Source of the DNA: Variovorax sp. PBS-H4
GTDB lineage: Bacteria > Pseudomonadota > Gammaproteobacteria > Burkholderiales > Burkholderiaceae_C
Assembly: GCF_901827205.1 (NCBI RefSeq)
Contig: NZ_LR594675.1
Location: 558,001-622,000 of the forward strand
DNA length: 64,000 nucleotides
Direction of reading: 5' to 3'
Shown here: positions 24,724-32,867 of the stretch, in pieces
How positions within the stretch are numbered: position 1 is the first letter of the stretch
Layout: each line of letters starts with the position of its first letter
The notes under the pieces: model-generated
What the model saw: the letters and a program-made list of their open reading frames with translations, nothing else
Told to the model about the DNA's origin: nothing
The model's database searches: none
Position numbers and translations under genes: made by a program

Positions 24724-27700
24724 TTGTTCAAGAAGATCCTTGTGGCCAACCGCGGCGAGATCGCGGTGCGGCTGGTGCGCGCGTTGCGCGACCTTGGCAT
24801 CGCGAGCGTGGCGGTCCATGCGAAGGACGACGCGGCGGCGCTGCACGTTCGACTGGCCGACACGGCGGTTGCGCTGGGCATCGCCGGGCCGGCCGCCTAC
24901 CTCGACAGTGCCGCGCTGATCGAGATCGCGCGTGCCGAGGGCTGCGATGCCGTGCATCCCGGCTACGGATTTCTGAGCGAGCGCGCCGATTTCGCGCAGG
25001 CCTGTGCGGACGCGGGGCTGTGCTTCATCGGCCCCACGCCGGACCAGCTGGCGCTCTTCGGCGACAAGGCGCGCGCCCGCGCACTGGCGCAGCAATGCGA
25101 TGTGCCCGTCATGCCGGGCAGCGCCGGCGCCGTGACGCTCGCCGAGGCGCAGGCCTTCTTCGCCGCGCAGCAAGCGGACTCTGCGGGGATCATGGTCAAG
25201 GCCATCGGCGGGGGCGGAGGCCGAGGCATGCGCGCCGTCGTGAGCGCGTCGGACCTGCCGCAAGCGCATGCGCGCTGCATGTCCGAGGCCAAGGCTGCCT
25301 TCGGCGTCGAGGGCGTGTACGTCGAGCGGCTGATGCGCCATGCGCGCCACATCGAGATCCAGGTGCTGGGCGATGGCCACGGGGTCGCGAGCCTGGGCGA
25401 GCGTGAATGCACGCTGCAGCGGCGCTTTCAGAAGCTGATCGAGATCGCGCCCAGCCCGTCGCTGTCGCCGCCGCTGCGGGAGCGCCTGACGCACGCCGCG
25501 CTGAGGATGGCGAAGGCCGTCGGCTACCAGGGCCTGGGCACCTTCGAATTCCTGGTGGACGAGCAATCGACGCGCCTGCCCTTCGTCTTCATCGAAGCCA
25601 ATCCGCGCCTGCAGGTCGAGCACACGGTCACCGAAGCCGTCACCGGGCTCGACCTGGTGCAGCTGCAGATCGGCATCGCGGCAGGGCGGCGCCTGGATGA
25701 ACTCGGCTTCGAGGCCGATCGCAGCGCGCCGCAGCGCGGCTTCGCGGTGCAATGGCGCATCAACGCCGAAACGCTGGACGCCCAGGGCCAGGCGCGCCCG
25801 GCCGGCGGCGCGCTGTCGCGCTTCGACCTTCCGGCCGGCCCTGGCGTGCGCATCGACACCCACGGCTACGCCGGCCTCGCGCCCTCGCCGCACTACGACA
25901 CGCTGCTTGCCAAGCTGATCGTGCATGCCGCCTCGCCGCGCTTCGAAGACGTGCTGCGGCGTTCCTTGCGCGCGCTCGAGGAATGCCGCATCGAGGGCAT
26001 CGCAACCAATCTGGCGCTGCTGCGCGCCATCGGCGAGCGGCCGGAGTTCGCGGCGCAGAAGCTGCACACCCGGTTTGTCGAGGAACATCTGTCGGACCTG
26101 CTCGCGTCGGCCTCGCGCATCGATGCGGCGGCAGCGCATGCGGCGCATTCGCGGGCAGCCGACCCGGACGCGATGCCGCCGGAGGAAGCAGACAGTGGCC
26201 TGGTGGTCAAGGCCCCGATGCCGGCGCGCCTGGTGCAGTTCGAGGTCGAGGTCGGCGACGTGCTGCCGGCAGGCGCGCAGCTCGGGGTGCTCGAAGCGAT
26301 GAAGATGGAGCACCTGCTGCATGCGCCCGCCGCAGGTCGCGTGGTGGCATTGCTGGCCGTGCCTGGCGACTACCTGGTCGAGGGCCAGTCGCTGCTGCGG
26401 CTCGAGCCGGTGGATGCGCAGGCTGCCGAGGCCGATGCGCACGCCGAGCAGGACCTCGATGCGATCCGGCCCGACCTGCAGAAGGTGATCGAGCGCCACG
26501 CCTTCACGCTCGACGCCCATCGCGGCGCCGCCGTCGCGAAGCGCCAGGCCCAGGGCGGCCGCACTGCGCGCGCCAACATCGCGGACCTCTGCGACCTGGC
26601 GGAGACGCCGGGCAACTTCAGCGAGTACGGCGCCCTCGCGATCGCGGCGCAAACGCGCCGCCGCCCCCTTGACGACCTGATCGCCAACACGCCGGCCGAC
26701 GGCATGGTCACCGGCATCGGCAGCGTCAACGCGAAGCAGTTCGGCCCCGAGAAGTCGCGCTGCGTGGTCATGGCCTACGACTACACCGTGCTGGCCGGCA
26801 CGCAGGGCATGCGCAACCACCAGAAGACCGATCGCATGCTGGGCATTGCGCACCAGCTGAAGCTGCCGGTGGTGCTGTTCGCCGAAGGCGGCGGCGGGCG
26901 GCCGGGTGATACCGACATGCCGATCGTCGCGGGTCTCAACAACCACACCTTTACCAAGTTCGCGGCGCTTTCGGGCCACGTGCCGGTGGTGGGCATCGTG
27001 CATGGGCGCTGCTTTGCAGGCAACGCCGCGCTGCTGGGCTGCGCCGACGTCATCATCGCGACCGAGGCGAGCAACATCGGCATGAGCGGCCCGGCCATGA
27101 TCGAGGGTGGCGGCCTCGGCACCTACGCGCCCGAGCAGATCGGACCCAGCGGGGTGCAGTCGCGCAACGGCGTGATCGACATTCTCGTGAAGGACGAGGC
27201 TGCGGCCGTGGCGGCGGCGAAGCAGTACCTCTCGTACTTCCAGGGCCCGACGCCCGAATGGCAATGCGGCGATCCGCGTGCGCTGCGCCATGTGGTGCCC
27301 GAGAACCGGCTGCGCGTGTACGACGTGCGCGCCGCGATGCGCGGCGTGGCCGACACCGGCTCGCTGCTGGAACTGCGCACCGGCTTCGGCGCCGGCATCG
27401 TCATCGCGTTGGCTCGCATCGAGGGCAAGCCGGTGGGCCTGCTCGCCAACAACCCGCATCACCTCGGCGGCGCGATCGACGTGGAGGCGGCGGACAAGGC
27501 CGCGCGCTTCATGCAGCTGTGCAACGCGCACGGCCTGCCGATCATCTCGTTGTGCGACACGCCGGGCTTCATGGTCGGCCCCGAGATCGAGGCCCAGGCC
27601 CAGGTGCGCCACGTGTGCCGCATGTTCATGGTCGCTTCCCACCTGCGCGTGCCCTACTTCGCGGTGGTGCTGCGCAAAGGCTACGGCTTGGGCGCGCAGG

Positions 27701-28023
27701 CGATGACGGCGGGCGGCTTCGACGCGCCGGTGTTTACCGTGGCCTGGCCCACCGGCGAGTTCGGCGCGATGGGGCTCGAGGGCGCGGTGCGACTGGGCTT
27801 TCGCAAGGAGCTCGAAGCCGCGGCCGAGGGGCACGAGCGCAATGCCTTGTTCAAGAAGCTGGTGGCGCAGCAGTATGCGAACGGCGAGGCGATCCACATG
27901 GCGCAGACGCTGGAAATCGACGCAGTGATCGACCCGGCCGATACACGCGCGTGGCTGGTGCGCGGCCTTGCCTCGGCCACAGTGGCTCCGCGGCCGGCCA
28001 CAACGTTCGTCGACACCTGGTAG
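24724..28023 (+). CDS. Single-chain biotin-dependent acyl-CoA carboxylase (BC-BCCP-CT)
   Basis: One 1099-residue polypeptide holding a whole biotin carboxylase machine: biotin carboxylase (about 1-450; FKKILVANRGEIAVR, IGGGGGRGMR, FIEANPRLQVEHTVTE), biotin carrier (about 490-565; EAMKMEH, biotinyl Lys527) and carboxyltransferase (about 590-1095; GSVNAKQFGPEKSRCVVMAYDYT, RGFAGN-like GRCFAGNAALLG, GLEGAVRLGFRKE). The usual arrangement uses separate alpha and beta subunits; fused long-chain acyl-CoA carboxylases are known in some mycobacteria and Rhodopseudomonas. No clear BT docking domain is visible. The start is TTG at 24724 with GAAAGG just upstream. It presumably carboxylates the CoA ester made by the synthetase ahead of it. 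Confidence 0.9.
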   Translation: MFKKILVANRGEIAVRLVRALRDLGIASVAVHAKDDAAALHVRLADTAVALGIAGPAAYLDSAALIEIARAEGCDAVHPGYGFLSERADFAQACADAGLCFIGPTPDQLALFGDKARARALAQQCDVPVMPGSAGAVTLAEAQAFFAAQQADSAGIMVKAIGGGGGRGMRAVVSASDLPQAHARCMSEAKAAFGVEGVYVERLMRHARHIEIQVLGDGHGVASLGERECTLQRRFQKLIEIAPSPSLSPPLRERLTHAALRMAKAVGYQGLGTFEFLVDEQSTRLPFVFIEANPRLQVEHTVTEAVTGLDLVQLQIGIAAGRRLDELGFEADRSAPQRGFAVQWRINAETLDAQGQARPAGGALSRFDLPAGPGVRIDTHGYAGLAPSPHYDTLLAKLIVHAASPRFEDVLRRSLRALEECRIEGIATNLALLRAIGERPEFAAQKLHTRFVEEHLSDLLASASRIDAAAAHAAHSRAADPDAMPPEEADSGLVVKAPMPARLVQFEVEVGDVLPAGAQLGVLEAMKMEHLLHAPAAGRVVALLAVPGDYLVEGQSLLRLEPVDAQAAEADAHAEQDLDAIRPDLQKVIERHAFTLDAHRGAAVAKRQAQGGRTARANIADLCDLAETPGNFSEYGALAIAAQTRRRPLDDLIANTPADGMVTGIGSVNAKQFGPEKSRCVVMAYDYTVLAGTQGMRNHQKTDRMLGIAHQLKLPVVLFAEGGGGRPGDTDMPIVAGLNNHTFTKFAALSGHVPVVGIVHGRCFAGNAALLGCADVIIATEASNIGMSGPAMIEGGGLGTYAPEQIGPSGVQSRNGVIDILVKDEAAAVAAAKQYLSYFQGPTPEWQCGDPRALRHVVPENRLRVYDVRAAMRGVADTGSLLELRTGFGAGIVIALARIEGKPVGLLANNPHHLGGAIDVEAADKAARFMQLCNAHGLPIISLCDTPGFMVGPEIEAQAQVRHVCRMFMVASHLRVPYFAVVLRKGYGLGAQAMTAGGFDAPVFTVAWPTGEFGAMGLEGAVRLGFRKELEAAAEGHERNALFKKLVAQQYANGEAIHMAQTLEIDAVIDPADTRAWLVRGLASATVAPRPATTFVDTW

Positions 28024-28064
28024 CAGCCCACGCGCCTGCGTCCGACACGCTGGCGCGCGGGGGC

Positions 28065-29387
28065 ATGCGTAAACTGCCCCGCTTGCGCACGAACCTGTTG
28101 ACAAGACGACGATTCCCCCAGGCGGGACTTGCGCGCCGCGCAATCCTCGGGCTGCTGGCCATCCTGGCCTTGCCCTTGCCCTTGCCTGCGCGGCCGGAAC
28201 CGGCGCAAGCGCCACGCTGGGCCGCGAGCTGGGCCGCCGCGCCGCTCGACTACGTGCCGGCGCCCTTGTTTCCCGGCCTGCCGGCCCTGCCTGCCAGGCC
28301 GCAGCGTTTCGAAGGTCAGAGCCTGCGCCAGCTGATGGTGTCGCCGCTGGGTGGCGAGCGTGTGCGGGTGCGCTTTTCGAACCTGTTCGGGCGCCGTCCC
28401 TTGCGGCTGCTCGAGGCCAGCGTCGGGCTGGCCGCCGACGCCGGCGCAGTGGCGCCGGCCACGCTTCAGCGCTTGCGCTTCGGCGGACGCAACGGCGTCA
28501 CGATCGCGCCGGGGCGCGAGGCTTGGAGCGATGCTGCTGCGCTGGCCATCCCGCCGGGCCGGACGGTGGCCGTCAGCTACCAGGTGGAGGCCGGTACGCC
28601 CTTCGGCACCGTGCACCCCTTGGGCGCGACCGTGATGACGCCGGACGCTGCCGTCATGCGCGCGGCCTGGCCCGCGGCGACGCCGTCGCCGGTCGCGCAC
28701 ATCGTGACCGGTCTCGATGTCGCCGTGCAAGCCACGCCGCGCGTGGTGGTGGCCTTCGGCGATTCGATCACCCAGGGCACCGGCAACGGCGAGGTCGCGC
28801 CGGCGAGCTACCCGGACCGGCTGGCCCAGCGTCTGCGCGAGCAGACCCTTGTGCGCGGCGGCTTCGCGGTCATCAATGCCGGGATCGGCGGCAACCGCCT
28901 GCTCGTCGACGGCTCTGGCCCGCGCGGCCTCGATCGCTTCCGGCGCGACGCACTGGGGCAGAGCGGCGTGACGCATGTGCTCATCCTCATCGGCATCAAC
29001 GATCTCGGTGTGAGCCTGCCGGCCGCCATGCAGGGTTTGTCGCCGGCCTTCCGGCCGGCGAGCAGCGAGCAGCTCGCGGCGGGGCTGCAGCAGCTGATCG
29101 CGCAGGCGCGCGAGCGGGGCGTGAAGGTGCTGCTGGGCACGATCACGCCTTTCAAGGGCGCGGGCTACTGGAGCGAAGAAAAGGAGCTGCGCCGGCAGGC
29201 CCTGAACCGCTGGATCCGTGGCCGCCAGGATGTCGACGCGGTGGTGGATTTCGACCGCGCGCTGCGCGACGCCGCTGATCCAGCCGCCCTGGACCCGCGG
29301 TACGACAGTGGCGACCACCTGCACCCGGGGCCTGCCGGCTACGCCGCGATGGGCGATGCCGTCGACTTGCGCGAATTGAGCGAATAG
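28065..29387 (+). CDS. Exported SGNH/GDSL-family hydrolase
   Basis: A 440-residue hydrolase. A Tat-like or basic N-terminus (TRRRFPQAGLARRAILGLLAILALPLPLPA) suggests export. The second half has the GDSL blocks: FGDSITQG (Ser, block I), AGIGGNRLL (block II Gly), LIGINDLG (block III Asn) and DHLHPGPAGY (block V Asp/His). Residues about 60-200 are the beta-rich N-terminal part found in GDSL lipases that act on polysaccharide or lipid esters. The start is taken as ATG 28065; TTG at 28098, just before the twin arginines, is possible because TAAACT at 28071 looks like a -10. Confidence 0.88.
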   Translation: MRKLPRLRTNLLTRRRFPQAGLARRAILGLLAILALPLPLPARPEPAQAPRWAASWAAAPLDYVPAPLFPGLPALPARPQRFEGQSLRQLMVSPLGGERVRVRFSNLFGRRPLRLLEASVGLAADAGAVAPATLQRLRFGGRNGVTIAPGREAWSDAAALAIPPGRTVAVSYQVEAGTPFGTVHPLGATVMTPDAAVMRAAWPAATPSPVAHIVTGLDVAVQATPRVVVAFGDSITQGTGNGEVAPASYPDRLAQRLREQTLVRGGFAVINAGIGGNRLLVDGSGPRGLDRFRRDALGQSGVTHVLILIGINDLGVSLPAAMQGLSPAFRPASSEQLAAGLQQLIAQARERGVKVLLGTITPFKGAGYWSEEKELRRQALNRWIRGRQDVDAVVDFDRALRDAADPAALDPRYDSGDHLHPGPAGYAAMGDAVDLRELSE

Positions 29388-29507
29388 AAGGGCCCCGGGA
29401 TGCAACAAAAAGAGACACACGTTTACAAACGGCTGCGGATCGGGCTTACATGCGCTTCACGCGGTCGGAAGAGGATGAAGGCTCCAACAACTCATGAGGG
29501 ACTCCCC

Positions 29508-29924
29508 ATGAAAAAACTCGCGATTTCTCTTGCCGTGGGCGCTGCGTCGCTCTTGTCGCTGGGCACCGCCGTGATGGCACCGACCACGGCGCAGGCGCAG
29601 CCCGCGATCGTCATCCAGACGGCACCGCCCCCGCCCCGGGCCGAGCGCGTGCCGCCGCCGCGCCGCGGCTATGTGTGGGCGCCGGGCCACTACGAGTGGC
29701 GCCATCGCCAGCATGTCTGGGTGCCCGGCACCTGGGTGCGTGCCCGGCGGGGCTATGCCTACCGTGCGCCGGAATGGCGTGAGCGCGATGGGCGCTGGGA
29801 ATACAACCGCGGCCGCTGGGACCGCGATCGTGACGGCGTGCCGAACCGCATGGACCGCGACCGCGACAACGACGGGGTGCCCAATCGCTACGACAGCCGC
29901 CCCAACAACCCGAATCGCAATTGA
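29508..29924 (+). CDS. Exported WXPG(H/T)Y/W repeat protein
   Basis: A 138-residue secreted protein with signal peptide MKKLAISLAVGAASLLSLGTAVM...AQA and two copies of the YXWXPGHY/WVPGTW repeat (YVWAPGHYEWR, HVWVPGTWVRA), a family common in Burkholderiales periplasm and outer membrane. The C-terminus is Asp/Arg/Asn-rich (WDRDRDGVPNRMDRDRDNDGVPNR), resembling thrombospondin-3-like calcium-binding repeats. A GAGGG ribosome site lies 8 nt before the ATG. Followed by a strong terminator. Function unknown. Confidence 0.85.
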   Translation: MKKLAISLAVGAASLLSLGTAVMAPTTAQAQPAIVIQTAPPPPRAERVPPPRRGYVWAPGHYEWRHRQHVWVPGTWVRARRGYAYRAPEWRERDGRWEYNRGRWDRDRDGVPNRMDRDRDNDGVPNRYDSRPNNPNRN

Positions 29925-29942
29925 TGTGATCCGAGCCTGAAC

Positions 29943-29967
29943 AAACGCCCGCCCAAGCGGGCGTTTT
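29943..29967 (+). terminator. Rho-independent terminator (convergent)
   Basis: A 10-bp perfect stem AAACGCCCGC / GCGGGCGTTT with loop CCAA, followed by a T run, between the convergent WXPG-repeat gene and lrgB. Because the other arm begins with AAA, it can also serve as a weak terminator for lrgB on the opposite strand. Confidence 0.85.
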
Positions 29968-29970
29968 CGT

Positions 29971-30699
29971 TCAGCCGAACAGGCTGAAGGCCAGCGGCAT
30001 CAGCAGCGCTGCCAACACCACCTGCATTCCCAGCGCGAGGCCTGCGTAGGCCCCCGCATCGGCATCCACGTGCAGGGCGCGCGCGGCGCCGATGCCATGG
30101 GCCGCAGTGCCGAGCGCGAAACCCCGCGCTGCGAAGCCGGCGGGCCCGGTGCCGATGCGCAGGGCGTCGAAGAGGTACTTGCCCGAGAGCGCGCCGATCA
30201 TGCCGGTCAGCACTGCGAACACTGCCGACAGTGCCGGGATGCCGCCGATCTTCTCGGAAATGCCCATCGCCACCGGCGCGGTGACCGACTTGGGCGCCAG
30301 CGAAAGCACCACGTCCTGCGGCAGCCCCACGGCCCAGGCGAGGGCCACCGCCGAGGCGCTCGCCGCGATGCCACCCAGCAGTGCCGCCAGCAGCAGCCGG
30401 CCGAAGCGCGCCTTGAGCTCGGCGCGGCGCTGCCAAAGCGGCCAGGCCAGCGCGACCACGGCGGGGCCGAGCAGGAAGTGGATGAACTGGGCACCCGCGA
30501 AATAGCTGGGGTAGTCCACCCCGGTGGCAAGCAGCCCGCCGGCCAGGGCGATCACCGACCACAGCACCGGATTGGCCCACGGCACGCTGCCCAGCCGCGC
30601 GTAGGCGGCATTCGCGAGCAGGTAGGTCACCAGCGTGGCCGTGAGGCCGAAGAGCGGCGTGGCTGAAAGATAGATCCACAGGTCGACGAAGCGGGGCAT
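29971..30699 (-). CDS. lrgB: LrgB family membrane protein
   Basis: A 242-residue polytopic inner-membrane protein with about 6-8 hydrophobic helices. LrgB signatures include YFAGAQFIHFLLGPAVVALAWPLW, SLAPKSVTAPVAMGISEKIGG and GTAAHGIGAARAL. Classic LrgAB are called antiholins, but homologues also move small carboxylates (plant PLGG1, glycolate/glycerate; bacterial pyruvate). Standing in an operon with a glycolate-oxidase-type gene, transport is the better guess. A 262-bp element separates it from lrgA and from its ancestral ribosome site. Confidence 0.92.
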   Translation of the reverse strand: MPRFVDLWIYLSATPLFGLTATLVTYLLANAAYARLGSVPWANPVLWSVIALAGGLLATGVDYPSYFAGAQFIHFLLGPAVVALAWPLWQRRAELKARFGRLLLAALLGGIAASASAVALAWAVGLPQDVVLSLAPKSVTAPVAMGISEKIGGIPALSAVFAVLTGMIGALSGKYLFDALRIGTGPAGFAARGFALGTAAHGIGAARALHVDADAGAYAGLALGMQVVLAALLMPLAFSLFG

Positions 30700-30702
30700 G
30701 GG

Positions 30703-30972
30703 CTAGGGCCTGTGAACGCTATGCAAGGGGTCGCGTTGCCCCGCAAAGGGGCTGGATGCAAGGCGCCCGCGCGCAGCAAGCCTGGTCGCCTTGCAAGCGC
30801 GGGCAACGCCGCAGACGGCCCCTTTGCGGGGCAACCCGAAGGGAAGCTCACCACGGCCCGCCCCTCGGCGTTGCGCTCCTTGTGCGTGCGCATGCACGCA
30901 CGGCGTTGCGCGCCTTGATGGGCGGGCTGTGGTGAGCTTCGCGACCCCTTGCATAGCGTTCACAGGCCCTAG
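30703..30972. mobile_element. MITE-like element with perfect 32-bp end repeats, in lrgA-lrgB
   Basis: The ends are perfect 32-bp inverted repeats (30703-30734 and 30941-30972), each beginning with CTAG. Inside are an 18-bp perfect inverted repeat (30735-30752 / 30818-30835) and a 19-of-20 one (30843-30862 / 30921-30940), so the DNA can fold into nested hairpins. No transposase is encoded. If the outer CTAG is the target duplication (YTAR type, as in IS5-group elements), the element is 30707-30968. Removing it and one CTAG restores TAG-CCC-ATG, that is lrgA stop, 3 nt, lrgB start. Confidence 0.88.
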
Positions 30973-31328
30973 CGCTCCCCCTCGCGGCTGCGCTTGCGGT
31001 CGGGCCCGTAGAGCACCATGGCCGTCACGGCCAGGCCGATCCAGGTCGACAGCACGATCACCAACAGCATGCGGCCGCCATACTGGGCGAGCAGCGCCAG
31101 GTGCGTCATCACGCCCACGCCGACCGGGATGAAGAGCAGCGAGAGGTGCGAGAGCAGGAAGTTCGCGCATTCGGCCACCGGCTCGCGCACGAGCTCGAAC
31201 CTGAGCGCGCCGAGCAGCAGCACCAGGCCGAGCACCGGCCCGGGCAGCGGAAGAGAAAGTCCGCGTGACAGCAGCTCGCCGATCGACTGCAGGACCAGAA
31301 GCCAGGCGAGGCCGCGCAGTCCCTTCAT
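30969..31328 (-). CDS. lrgA: LrgA/CidA family membrane protein
   Basis: A 119-residue protein with four hydrophobic helices typical of CidA/LrgA (GLAWLLVLQSIGELLSRGLSLPLPGPVLGLVLLL ... FIPVGVGVMTHLALL), ending in a basic tail. Partner of LrgB. The stop codon TAG lies in the CTAG at the edge of the inserted element. It starts 2 bp before the glcD stop on the same strand. The end of the gene contains a GGGGGAG stretch that would have served as the lrgB ribosome site before the insertion. Confidence 0.92.
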   Translation of the reverse strand: MKGLRGLAWLLVLQSIGELLSRGLSLPLPGPVLGLVLLLGALRFELVREPVAECANFLLSHLSLLFIPVGVGVMTHLALLAQYGGRMLLVIVLSTWIGLAVTAMVLYGPDRKRSREGER

Positions 31329-31330
31329 GG

Positions 31331-32833
31331 TCAGAAGCGCGGCAGGCCAGGGTGCGGCAGCCGGCCGCCGCGCACCACCTGCCTGCCGTATTCGGCGCAG
31401 CGCTGCAGCGTCGGGATGGTCTTGCCCGGATTGAGCAGGCCCGCGGGGTCGAAGGCACGCTTGACGCCGAACATCTGCTCGTTCTCCTCGGGCGTGAACT
31501 GCACGCACATGCTGTTGAGCTTTTCCACGCCCACCCCGTGCTCGCCCGAGACCGTGCCGCCCATGGCAACGCTGGTCTCGAGGATATCGGCGCCGAAGAG
31601 CTCGCAGCGGTGCAGCTCGTCGGGATCGTTGGCATCGAACAGCACCAGCGGATGCAGGTTGCCGTCGCCGGCGTGGAACACGTTGCAGCAGCGCAGCCCG
31701 TACTTCTTCTCCATCTGCTGGATCGCAAGGAGGATGTCGGCCAGGCGTTTGCGCGGGATGGTGGAGTCCAGGCACATGTAGTCGGGGCTGATGCGGCCCG
31801 AGGCCGGAAAGGCGTTCTTGCGCCCGCTCCAGAACTTCAGGCGTTCCTCCTCGCTGCTGCTCACCGAGAGCGCGGTCGCGCCCGAGGCCCGCAGCACCTC
31901 GCTCATGCGGCCGATCTCTTCGGCCACCTCTTCGGGCGTGCCGTCGGATTCGCACAGAAGGATGGCCTGGGCTTCGAGGTCGTAGCCGGCGCGCACGAAG
32001 TCCTCGACCGCGGCCGTCATCGGCTTGTCCATCATTTCGAGGCCGGCCGGGATGATGCCGGCCGCAATCACCGCGGCCACCGCGTCGCCGGCTTTGCGCA
32101 CGTCGTCGAAACTGGCCATGATGCAGCGCGCCAGTTGCGGCTTGGGCACCAGCTTGACCGTGACTTCGGTGGTGACGGCCAGCATGCCTTCGCTGCCCAC
32201 CACCAGCGCCAGCAGGTCGAGCCCCGCGCAGTCCAGCGCCTCGCTGCCGAACTCGACGGCCTCGCCCTCGGCGGTAAAGCCGCGCACGCGCAGCACGTTG
32301 TGCAGGGTCAGGCCGTACTTGAGGCAGTGCACGCCGCCCGAGTTCTCGGCCACGTTGCCGCCGATGGTGCAGGCGATCTGGCTCGAGGGATCGGGCGCGT
32401 AGTAAAGATTGAAGGGCGCGGCCGCTTCGCTGATCGCGAGGTTGCGCACGCCGCACTGCACCACCGCGGTGCGGCTGACCGGATCGACGTTCAGGATGTT
32501 GTTGAACTTGGCGAGCGAGAGCGTGACGCCCATCGCATGCGGCATGGCGCCACCCGACAGCCCCGTGCCCGCGCCCCGCGCCACCACCGGCACGCCCAGC
32601 GCATGGCAGGCCTTCAGTACCGCCTGCACCTGCGCCTCGGTCTCGGGCAGGGCCACGGCCAGCGGGCGCTGGCGATAGGCGGTGAGGCCGTCGCATTCGT
32701 AGGGCGTGGTGTCCTCGGGCTGCCAGATCAGCGCATGGGCGGGCAGGCAGGCCTGCAGCGCGCGGACCACCTCGGCCTGGCGCTCGGAAGCCTGCAGCAG
32801 CGCGCGCTGGGGGGACGTCGTGGGCGCGTTCAT
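31331..32833 (-). CDS. glcD: FAD-linked oxidase, GlcD-type (glycolate/D-lactate oxidase subunit)
   Basis: A 500-residue flavoprotein with FAD-binding PCMH domain (about 55-235; ARGAGTGLSGGAMP, GGNVAENSGGVHCLKYG) and C-terminal FAD-oxidase domain with GDGNLHP and GEHGVGVEKL. The family oxidises 2-hydroxy acids. GlcE and GlcF partners are not next to it, so it may work alone or with distant subunits. Downstream are lrgA (2 bp) and lrgB; upstream on the same strand is purU at 34 bp. Confidence 0.9.
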   Translation of the reverse strand: MNAPTTSPQRALLQASERQAEVVRALQACLPAHALIWQPEDTTPYECDGLTAYRQRPLAVALPETEAQVQAVLKACHALGVPVVARGAGTGLSGGAMPHAMGVTLSLAKFNNILNVDPVSRTAVVQCGVRNLAISEAAAPFNLYYAPDPSSQIACTIGGNVAENSGGVHCLKYGLTLHNVLRVRGFTAEGEAVEFGSEALDCAGLDLLALVVGSEGMLAVTTEVTVKLVPKPQLARCIMASFDDVRKAGDAVAAVIAAGIIPAGLEMMDKPMTAAVEDFVRAGYDLEAQAILLCESDGTPEEVAEEIGRMSEVLRASGATALSVSSSEEERLKFWSGRKNAFPASGRISPDYMCLDSTIPRKRLADILLAIQQMEKKYGLRCCNVFHAGDGNLHPLVLFDANDPDELHRCELFGADILETSVAMGGTVSGEHGVGVEKLNSMCVQFTPEENEQMFGVKRAFDPAGLLNPGKTIPTLQRCAEYGRQVVRGGRLPHPGLPRF

Positions 32834-32867
32834 CGGCTCGACTCTACGGCAAGGGCCGCGGCGCGCG

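Noticed and set aside
24619..28215. Antisense open frame of nearly 1200 codons over the carboxylase
   Set aside because: Complementary shadow of a high-GC gene; no motif, and the sense frame contains BC, BCCP and CT signatures.
30712..31132. Small ORFs inside and next to the lrgA-lrgB insertion
   Set aside because: They read through inverted repeats, have no ribosome site and no recognisable product; the DNA is explained by the MITE-like element.
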